Below, one piece after another: positions 48,695 to 64,000 of a DNA stretch of 64,000 bases (the stretch's first letter is position 1; every line of letters starts with the position of its first letter). Made by a program: the position numbers and the translations under genes. Below the pieces are notes generated by a model. That model had not been told where the DNA came from and did not search any database. It saw only the letters and a list, made by a program, of their open reading frames with translations. The DNA is from Telopea speciosissima (lineage: Eukaryota > Streptophyta > Magnoliopsida > Proteales > Proteaceae): positions 2,124,927 to 2,188,926 of the forward strand of contig NC_057925.1 of assembly GCF_018873765.1 (NCBI RefSeq). Direction: 5' to 3'.

Positions 48695-48940
48695 CATTGT
48701 CAATAATATAATCAAAATGAAACTTTGATGTGACAAAAAAGTCTCTAATTAGTAGAGTACATCAAATTCAAAAACATATATAAGATATAATCTGATCCTC
48801 TAATTACATTTACTGTCATTGTCACTAAGATAATCAAAATGGAAATTTTATGTGACAAAAATGTCTCTCATTAGTAGAGTACATCAAATTGAAAAACATA
48901 TATAGAATACAGCTGAACCTCTAATTACATGTACTGTCAA
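48695..48940. repeat. 122-base tandem duplication next to the zinc-finger gene
   Basis: Units start at 48695 and 48817 with cattgtca and share ataatcaaaatg, attagtagagtacatcaaat and cctctaattaca. The array ends ten bases from the stop codon of the minus-strand gene, so it probably forms its 3' UTR. Confidence 0.9.
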
Positions 48941-48949
48941 AGATAATGC

Positions 48950-56013
<7,064 letters not shown>

Positions 56014-56719
56014 TCCCACTCCTCCAAACTTCTCGCTTTACGTGTTCTTCCGCTCTCCACCTTTTGTCTTCCCTCTCGGCTCTCACTGTAATGATTTGAG
56101 TGATTCACGAACCACCATTACCGATACTATTCTTCATAGTCCAGAGACTGGATATTAAGAGAATTTTGGAGGAGATAATAAATAAATAAATTCGTAGCCG
56201 CGGGATTTGCTAGCGTGGAACCCTTGTGCCACGCCATATTCGTAAACGTCTCACAGAACTCCAGATAGGCAGACAAATGAATTAAAAAAAGAAAAAGAAA
56301 AAGCAAGAGATCACTGTTTGGTCGTGTAGCTCCTGCACTATCGTGGGCCGATGAAAATACTCACAAGGGTATCAATATGGATGAAATTTTTTATGTCAAT
56401 AAGGACTAGGCAATAAATTAAAACAACAGTCACTTTTGGCAGGGTTTTAAAACTAGAAATCCGTGATGGAATCGATCACTACAGATTTTCAATTCAGATC
56501 AGATCAAAATTGGCTAGAACCGGTACGAATAACCCTAGAATCGACTTGAACAGGCAAAAATCGAGAAAATCTTAGTGTGAATATTCGAATTCAGAACATC
56601 AAAAATTGGAATCAATCTCAGTCAATTCTGATACGAGTGAACCAATTCCATTCGATTCACCGATTTTGAAACCCTGACTTCTGGACATATACAACTAATC
56701 CATACCGTTAATTTTTTTT
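56014..56719. other. Upstream region of the zinc-finger gene
   Basis: The first 150-200 bases are the likely promoter and 5' UTR of the minus-strand gene. At 56450-56690 there is a repeat relic with aatcgattc and ggaatcaatc words, like those near 2060-2155 and 46340-46650. No other gene is seen. Confidence 0.4.
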
Positions 56720-58375
56720 GGGGGAAAGGTTTCGTACACGGTTGTGTAAACCGTGTACGTAACTTTTCCCCCCTTAACTTTTTGCTTTTCCTCAAAAATA
56801 CCCTCTCTTTACTTTTTGCTTGTCCCCAAAATTACTTTCCATTCACAATTTTCTCTCTCCTCTGTTCTCCTCTCTCATCCATCAAAGGAAAATTGCAGAC
56901 CCTTCTCCCATGCTTCAACTCAACCTAGCTGGAATCAATCGCTAGATCTCAAGAAGCATCGTCGTCCTTCTATGATGTAGTGAGAAATGTTTCGTCCCTT
57001 GCCAGCCACACCGCTTGCACATTCATGGGGTGTACCAATTCGTTGTTGCAAACAGTTACTAGCTTCATCGAGCTTAGTCCTTACAGGCCTTTCGGAACCT
57101 ATGTTTTCTGCACAGGGAAGGGAAGAATGTTCACTGTCAAGAACCCAGATGCCATTCTCCAATTGTTGTTTTATAGTCTTCAATGGGAAAATTGAGAAGC
57201 ACTCACGGAAGTTACTTGTAGAAGTTTCAAGGACCATCTGCAATACAGGAACGAAATCTCAATCAATTTGGGGAAGGAAGATGTGGTTGATCTAGAGCCT
57301 CTTCTACTGCAACTTCCTCTATCTTCAGCAGGTGCTGGTAGCAATGAGATGGGATCAATCGAAACGTCCATCAAGGAGCTTGGACTGGTGAGTTTTGCTA
57401 TTCCCTGCCTTTTTCCCTTTCTTCATTATCGGGACAATTCATACTCTCTGCTAATATCTTGCGTACTTGCTTGTTTTCTAGAGCACAAGAGCCATGTTGA
57501 GCCTCACTGCAGCTAGAGAGTCAGAGAAGCAGAAATAGAGAAACCAAGATAGGATCGATAACAACCGGGAAAAGATCAGAGAAGGGCTGAAGAAACTTCA
57601 AGAATACAAAGCTAGAGGTGAGATGCGTGAGGTGGGTTACTAAAATGCCTTCAAGCTGCAAATGAAAGCAGATTCTGAGAAGTAACCCACATGGAAATGA
57701 ACAGCATTTGCACTCCAATTCTCCTTTCTGTATCATCATTATTGTATCCAAATTTAAAAAGACTACTATAGAATGTGAAGTTTTCCACAAAAGAGCTCCA
57801 TAACCTCTTTCGGCAGGAAAAGAAAAACTTTAATTTTGTCTTTGAGGAAAAAGACCACCACATGGAAATGAATAGCTTTAATCTGGGAAAAAGACCAACA
57901 CAAATAGCCTTGAATATCCCTATTCCCTCACAGCTTTAATACAGACAATCAGAGAGACAGAGTGCCGATGCTGGACAAAAATGAATCGCGATGGGTTCAA
58001 GCTGAGCTGTTAAGAAGGGATGTGTTCTTCGAGAAGACCACTTTTGTCAAGTGGTGGGAGAAACTTCCTTCTTATCTTTGCAATGGAACTAAAATTGATG
58101 CACTAGTGCAAGGGGAGGGAAGGAAACTTTCTTTTTCTGTAGATTTGATTCAAAGAAAGCTATAAAAGGGGAAAGGTTTCGATTTTGGTCTTCCGGCAAG
58201 TCCTCATCGCTCCCGGCACACAGTTGCAGAGAGGAGGTGAATAGAGATGAGAGAGATGTATAGAGGAGAGAGAGAAAAATTGTGAATGAAAAGTAACTTT
58301 GGGGAAAAGCAAAAAGTTAAGGGGGGAAAAGTTACGTACATGGTTTACACGACCGTGTACGAAACCTTTCCCCCC
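56720..58375. mobile_element. MULE-type transposon with long inverted repeats, possible Pack-MULE
   Basis: The ends are long inverted repeats of about 150 bases. The left reads gggggaaaggtttcgtacac and goes on through cgtaacttttcccccct and taactttttgcttttcc; the right end repeats this on the other strand. The left arm has an extra 30 or so bases. Runs of eight T flank both ends, compatible with an 8-9 base target duplication as used by Mutator-like elements. Inside the end is a small palindrome, gtacacggt...accgtgtac. The 1.3-kb interior has no transposase but holds exon-like frames, such as 57268-57390 (KEDVVDLEPLLLQLPLSSAG) followed by a splice-donor-like site, and 57962-58165 (FVKWWEKLPSYLCNGTKID). 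These could be captured host gene pieces; I do not recognise the source. Confidence 0.75.
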
Positions 58376-60107
58376 TTTTTTTTATGAAATAAATTTATTT
58401 AAATAAGTTAAACAGAATACAAGCTAGGTAGATGATTGAAGAAATCCCCCGAACATGAGTTTTTGCGGGAATAGTTTGCTAAAGTATGGGGTAATGAGAT
58501 AGTAGTTCTATCCACTTTATTAATACAGACAGAAGTGAAATTGCTAAACAAAATGCTGATATCAAAGATAATTCCAAAGATCTCCCATGACGAAGTCTGC
58601 TGATGTTGAAGATAATGCACCTATGTTTTGTGAATTTGTCTAGATCTCCATCTCTACTCCTTGTCTTCCCATAGACATTTGCACTTGTGATTCCTTGCAT
58701 GATAGGTTCTGTTTCTTCTCCTTACGGCAATATGATACCATAACTTAGAACCGGTGTTGCCCTTTTTTAGATTCCAAGAAAGCTTGTTGCCCTATTTCAT
58801 TGAGAGGTATCACTAGAGGTACGTTTGGTTCGCCAAAAAAAAAGAAGGAAAAAATTGCAAGAAATAATATGAGAGATGCATAAAAGTCATTGTCAATTTC
58901 ATAATTGTTTTGTACAAGTTTATCTCTAATTACCTGTAGAACTTAATCAGAGTAGATCGTGTAACAATATAATGATCTAAAGATTCATTATATTTATGGG
59001 AAAGAGAAAGCCGCCCTTGCACCCAAACACTAGGGTGCGCAAAATGACCACTACACCCACTAGAACCCTGTAAATGACTAGGGGTGCGGTGGTCATTTCA
59101 CGAGCCCCTGTGTCAGTACACAAGCCGGCGTATCTGCCACAACCAGGTGGCGTTCTTTCTCCCTATATTTATATAAAGGAAGAGAAAAAGAACCTTTCAA
59201 GGCAGCATGGCCTCTGCGCCTGACACATAGGGGCAAAATGACCACCCCACCCCCATGAAAGGTAGAAATTCCACCACTATTGATTTTTCCATGCACGTTC
59301 CCATTGGCCCTCGCATTATGCAGGGCCACACTGCCTTTCAAGGAACCCTCTCTCATAAAAAAAAATAAGGGGAAAAGAACGTTGTCAGACTACATAGCGT
59401 ACGTAAGGATCCGGCTCCTCTCTAGTGCACCCCTAAGCTGGACGATGTTCGGCACACCCCCAAAATTCAACACGTGGCCCATAAGACGTAGGCTCAGAAT
59501 ATGAATGTTGTTAAGAGAGGCTAAAAACATACGATGAGAAGTAGAAAAGAAGACATCATAGGAAACAAGGTGGCTATAAGGAGATCGAGAAATACGAGAT
59601 TGGTATGAAACAAACTTCTCAATGGGATACCTGCCTAAATGCCCTTATGCGAGCTGAACGGCGTACTGTAGAAGGATTTGTAACAGGCTCTGACGACTCT
59701 GGTGAAGAGGATGGGGGCAACTCTGAAGACGTGACTGAGGCCGTGACGAGGATGAATGCGCACATCTGAGCATGGTACACATGCAATAGAGAGAAGGATT
59801 TCCAGCTCGGGTGCACGCATCCATCCTCGTCGTTCTAATGGCACCTCGACCACATGTCGACCTCTGGGGGGTGCGTCGGACATCGTCCAACTCGGGGGTG
59901 CGTTGGATGACACCAATGGGGGCAGGGGATAGAGCAACACACAGGAGGGATTGGGATCATTTCCGTGGGGGAAGAGAGAGAGACACACACAATGGGTGCT
60001 ACCATTGCTACCTTGCGATACATGGGCGGTGTATCAGCCTTTTCCCAATAAATAAATACATAGAAGAAAAAGATATTAATGCATAGAAATTAAGACCAAG
60101 TGGTGAC
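58376..60107. other. Repeat-rich spacer
   Basis: The main content is the dispersed repeat at 58995-59362 and further degenerate repeat sequence from about 59405 (ggctcctctctagtgcaccc). The frames at 59635-60020 on both strands show only low-complexity Ser/Pro or Arg-rich reading and are not recognised. The last 16 bases are the left target duplication of the LINE at 60108. Confidence 0.4.
58995..59362. repeat. Longest copy of a dispersed repeat family
   Basis: The copy holds tgcgcaaaatgaccactaca, gcaaaatgaccaccccaccc, catgaaaggtagaaattcc and cactgcctttcaaggaaccc. Matching pieces lie at 19580-19690, 34550-34600, 35255-35385, and in opposite orientation at 37830-37945 and 48325-48445. The family is not identified; it has no coding capacity. 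Confidence 0.6.
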
Positions 60108-60477
60108 GGTAGATGGCAGACTTAAATTTTTTGATACAGGGACTCTTCCAAACTCTGAAGAGATAGCAGCTAATCTTTTTGAGATCCGTAAAGGTTGTGA
60201 CCATGCTGCCTGCATTGGGTTGAAGATTAAAGAAATTTTGTGTGATAACAAGATCATTACTGATATTCTTCCATCTCCAACCAAATGCTCATGGCCGTGG
60301 AATTTGTTCAAAGACTTTTTATGTATATCTGACTAAACTCAGGATGTAAAGTTTACTAAGACTGGTGATAAATTTTGTCTAACTATAGTTAGGAATATGG
60401 CTAGAAATGCTTGTTCCAACAACTCTGTATGCTCCCTAAGTATATAATATAATTTTCTTATTTTTCATAAAAAAAAA
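60108..60477 (+). mobile_element. 5'-truncated LINE, 370 bases, with target duplication
   Basis: The insert is flanked by an exact 16-base duplication, aagaccaagtggtgac (60092-60107 and 60478-60493), and ends in a poly-A run at 60468-60479. It encodes the last part of an L1-type RNase H region (SEEIAANLFEIRKGCDHAA, IKEILCDNKIITDIL, then FTKTGDKFCLTIVRNMARNA after a stop). The clean duplication and tail indicate a fairly young insertion of a copy that was already truncated on arrival. Confidence 0.88.
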
Positions 60478-60493
60478 AAGACCAAGTGGTGAC

Positions 60494-61827
60494 AAGAGAA
60501 CCTCTTATAATCCACAAGATCAAACCAATATTTCAGACCTTCGTAAATATGAAGTTAATGCTGACATTCTTTTTTTAGTAGAAATCAATAATGACATTCA
60601 CTACTTAAAGAATCTAACCATAAACTTTTAAGATTTGTTATGGAAATTGCCGACACAGCTTAAATTTAAACACCTTTTATGTGAACTTCTTAATGGAGGG
60701 ATCAAAACAAGGAAAAGGTAAGCCTATCTCGCTAAAGAGGAGCCCAAGGTAAACCGTATTTTTAAGACTGACCTTTGGTGTGTTTTGTGTGATAAGAAAT
60801 GAAATCTGATTAGCATCTAACCTACTTGAGCCGCAGACTTCTGAGATTACATACTCTAAACACCTACAGTCTCAGTCCATTGTTCACCTCTTTGAATGGT
60901 TTATAACTGACCCCTCAATGGTTAACTCTTAAAATGCCACAATCCTCTCAATTTTTTTTTTCTTTTTTAAATGCCAAAAAATAAAAACAAAACACATTAA
61001 GTAACAAGGAAAAAGGTCGAATTTACCTCGTCTCCAGGGAGCCCAGCACGCCCAAGGTGCTGCCAGCCGTTGGGCTGTGCCAAACAGTTCCCTAGGCATG
61101 CACCGAGATGTATGCAACATAACCCAACCGCTGGATGCCCCCCTGGCCACGCCCTGGGCGCTGGACTCCCTGGAGACAATCCTCATCCGAAAAGGTCTGG
61201 CATTGTTCTCTTGTGTTGCTATAATTTGTTACTTTCTATTGCTGGTCAGGAATCAAACAGCCTACTCCTCTTGATCCAACTGTTGTTCTACGTAGTATTG
61301 GTAAATGGGTGGCTGAGTTCCATATTTTCCTTCCCCTTCTTGTTACTCTACTCATGATTCTGTGTCCAACACATGGATCAAACACACAATATCTTCACAT
61401 TACGGTAAACAGAGAGAAGGCTGATGTTGGAAACAAAAACAAACATGCTGCCCCTACTTACAATACCCTGAGGAATTAATAAAACCTGTTACCTTCCCAA
61501 TGCCCCGTTGGTCCTTGAAACAGTTTTCAGTCTTTTTTGTTGGTTTTTCTATAAACCAATGTTCTATTTCAGAGTAATAAATACTTGATGATTTATAAAA
61601 ATTACATCATACACTGGAGCACAATCCACTGCAGAGCAGCAGGAAAAGCTCCTGGAACCCAACTTCCACTTCCACTAACGGCTGTACAATTAACATTGAT
61701 TAATATTGAGACAAAAAAGGAGGAACCATCAAAACCCTGCCCTTTGTTTCTTTCCCTGTAGCATAACCACACACTGCCATATCAAACGTTGCAAGCTGAA
61801 ACAGTGACAATGTTAAGCCTCCCAGAA
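60494..61827. other. Spacer between the LINE and the MUT9-like kinase
   Basis: Apart from a foldback element at 61030-61177, no feature is seen. The last few hundred bases are the likely 3' UTR of the minus-strand kinase gene. Confidence 0.4.
61030..61177. mobile_element. Foldback (hairpin) MITE
   Basis: The left arm gtctccagggagcccagc is opposite the reverse of gctggactccctggagac, with imperfect pairing continuing inward (gcccaagg, ccgttgggct opposite acccaaccgctgg). It resembles 38640-38770 and belongs with the other hairpin elements of the window. Confidence 0.78.
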
Positions 61828-62592
61828 TCAAGATACTGTTCGTCCGTAGCACACAGATGCTAGATAGAGATTCTTTGCCCATTTCTCCTGTACATATGCC
61901 ATGAAACCTTAAAAGTCAGCAACACCAACATATCATCATAAACTGATCCAGTCGCAATTACCTTGAATTTCCAGTCAATACCAATATCATGGATCAGCAA
62001 CTGAACCAATGTAAAAACTTTGATGTTTGCAAAAGGAACATACAGCTCACCCAGAAAATAAAAATAAAATAAAAGCAACCAAAAAGAACCTCAACCATCT
62101 CCTCAATATTCATTTTTTCACTAGTTAACCTTGCTAGTGACCACTCAACCATGCCAAGGTCAGAAAGAAGTTGGCAAGTTATTCCGAATATTTGAATTTT
62201 AATCTTTAGTTATATTTAATAATAATGGTTCCGGTTACGATGTGCATCAAATAGGGGGGATTTTAGTCATTTCGGCTTTCTATTGTCCCATCCCACGGTC
62301 TGTGCACCAAACCTTATGCCTTAATAATCTATAATACAATTCCTTAAGGAAAAAAAATTGAGTCTTTAATACTATTTTTTAAACCATAAGACCAGGTCAT
62401 CACCTTAACATGAGTACTTGGAAACTGAGATGTTCGCAAGGTCTCCTGAGTTTCATCACTAGGTCTGCGCTTAGGCACACTCAAGATAAGAGCCGCTTGA
62501 TCCCATGTAGCAGCTGTCGATGTTATCCGATAACCAGAGTCCCAACGTCTGTGAATGCCTTCACTCGGATAGAGAAAGTCAAGCTCAACAAC
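61828..62592 (-). CDS. MLK: MUT9-like casein kinase 1 (MLK/PPK), last two exons
   Basis: Minus-strand exons 62404-62592 and 61828-61887 encode the last 82 residues: VVELDFLYPSEGIHRRWDSG, ITSTAATWDQAALILSVPKR, ETQETLRTSQFPSTHVK and the end EKWAKNLYLASVCYGRTVS. This tail is diagnostic for plant MUT9-like kinases, nuclear casein kinase 1 relatives that phosphorylate histone H3 and light-signalling and clock proteins. The splice sites are GT-AG and in phase. The kinase domain and all upstream exons lie beyond the right edge; the intron upstream of 62592 is at least 1.4 kb long. The visible part has no lesion. Confidence 0.93.
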
Positions 62593-64000
62593 CTACAAAT
62601 GCCAATGTCAGACATTTACGATGCAACAGGCCTATTCTAAAAGAAGAATAAAGATCTAAAGTCTATACAAGAAACACACATTACAAAGACTTAAAAGGAT
62701 AGATGACCCTGCAAATATTGTTCAGAATCATTCAACCACAAAGCAATTTTTCTATTTCCCAGCAACTCAGCAGCAGAAGTTGAAAATAAAAAACCTCGGA
62801 CTTCTACTTCCAACCAGAAAAGAAATAATCCTTTAGCCTTTAAAAAAAGAAACAAGAAAAAATATTTATCCATCATTATAAATACAAAGGAATGTCTCCC
62901 CATGAATAGTTCTGCAAAGTTGATGCAATAGCAATATTATGGCAGCACCGGGCATGACCCAAATCTGGAAACCCAGCCGAGACGAACCGGTCCTAAAATA
63001 GATTTTTGGACCAAATGGAGTTGGTAGGACATAATATTGTAATCTTTAGTTTATTTTGTTGGGTAACGTAACATGAAAGAGATAGTTTCCTCGTTTGAGT
63101 CAAGTTTGTTTTTCGTTTCCTCATTTAAGTTTTTAGTTTCCTAGTTGAGTAGGTTTTGTTCTCTTATTTATGGTATAGCTGGAAAACCAGGTTTTCTGAC
63201 TCGACTCATCTTTCAGAAAAACCTGGTGACTCGGCCTTGTCAAACCCAGTCAAGACAAGCCACATTTTTTATATTTTTTTTTATACAATAAATATGTATA
63301 AATTAGTAAAAATATGGAAAAACAAGGAAATAAAATCAAGGAATCACAGATCATTGCATTTTGAGTCATACCATTGAACAAGAGAAGGGAGTCGAGGAGT
63401 TGGAGGGTTTCTTATTGTTTTAGAATATGGATTTACTATTTTACTCAACTCAATTTCTAAGTGAATCGGCTTTATGATTTAAAAAAGGGTATGTAAAAGA
63501 AGATGATGTTAATGGTGGTGGTGGTGGTGGTGGGTATGTAAAAGAAGATGATGATTTGGGGAAGATGAGGGCATTTTGGTCTTTTCAAATTTTAGCAAAT
63601 AGGTCAGGGCAATTAGGTCTTTTCAAATTTTAGAAAAATAGAAGAAAGTGTAGTTTGGTCATCTTTTAGCATTTAATACCTAGTGTGGACTTAAATGGCA
63701 TTAGGGGGGTAAAGCAGGGGTGGTACGTGGAATATTGAGGGGTGGTACGTGGACTTATCAAAAGCTTAGGGGGGTACGAGGAATATTGGGTGCATTACAG
63801 GGGGGTACGTGTATTTAACCCTTTTAAAAAAAAACGACTATACTCGACGAGTCACATTTTTTAATTTATAGTTTTTTATTTGACTCGGACAATTTATCAC
63901 ACAGTCTCGCCATTTTTTACCTTGACCTAGTCTACACAACACTTGATCAGGTTTTCCAAAATTTTGACTCGACTCGAGCGACCAGCCTCAGTCAAAAATC
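62593..64000. other. Intron of the MUT9-like kinase gene with repeats
   Basis: No exon is recognised up to the window edge. A GGT microsatellite lies at 63513-63533; a phrase tatgtaaaagaagatgatg occurs at about 63489 and 63534. The stretch 63690-63820 repeats ggggtggtacgtgg-type words. Words gactcgactcg with aggttttcc at 63183-63240 and 63945-63985 mark a repeat relic whose family is not known. Confidence 0.4.

Noticed and set aside
59619-60023. Several Ser/Pro- and Arg-rich frames on both strands
   Set aside because: They overlap each other in all frames, have no known similarity and lie in repeat-like DNA.

Overview
The window is nuclear DNA of a flowering plant. Every recognisable protein gene has plant-type exons with GT-AG introns, belongs to a plant family (DUF620, ATXR4, MS2/FAR2, SINAT, GET3d, DUF642, PTI1-like kinase, MTP8, MUT9-like kinase) and sits in AT-rich, transposon-littered spacers. 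The mix of long introns and repeat types would fit a non-core eudicot or magnoliid, but I cannot place the species from sequence alone. One run of 100 N marks an assembly gap at 14025-14124.

Layout. 0.7-2.8 kb: intact DUF620 gene (+). 7.5-12.4 kb: SET-domain gene ATXR4/SDG38 (+), whose last exon is shifted out of frame twice. 13.2-14.0 kb: last two exons of an MS2/FAR2-type fatty acyl reductase (-), cut off by the gap. 14.1-15.0 kb: fossil Copia-type LTR. 16.3-17.6 kb: SINAT E3 ligase (+) lacking its first exon. 20.6-22.5 kb: pseudogene of GET3d. 22.9 and 24.2 kb: two tRNA-like sequences on opposite strands. 24.8-25.5 kb: DUF642 cell-wall protein pseudogene (-). 27.2-30.3 kb: intact PTI1-like kinase of the CARK group (+). 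30.7-32.2 kb: TIR element with a LINE fragment inside. 36.9 kb: orphan first exon of MTP8, followed at 39.2-42.8 kb by the intact MTP8 manganese transporter (+). 45.4-46.0 kb: C/D-box snoRNA gene with a telo-box/site II/TATA promoter. 47.0-47.9 kb: non-autonomous hAT transposon with an exact 8-bp target duplication. 49.0-56.0 kb: plastid-type DnaJ zinc-finger gene (-). 56.7-58.4 kb: MULE with long inverted repeats. 60.1-60.5 kb: 5'-truncated LINE with a 16-bp target duplication. 61.8-62.6 kb: last two exons of a MUT9-like casein kinase (-), which continues beyond the window.

The genes do not form a pathway or operon; they are independent plant loci. Three loci are decayed or orphan copies (GET3d, DUF642, MTP8 exon 1), two stop at or near the gap (FAR, SINAT), and one looks damaged only at its C-terminus (ATXR4). 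I found no convincing unknown multi-gene system. The least expected items are the snoRNA locus with its promoter, the tRNA-like pair with enlarged anticodon arms, the MULE that may carry captured sequence, and the in-frame 123-base intron inside the ATXR4 SET domain.
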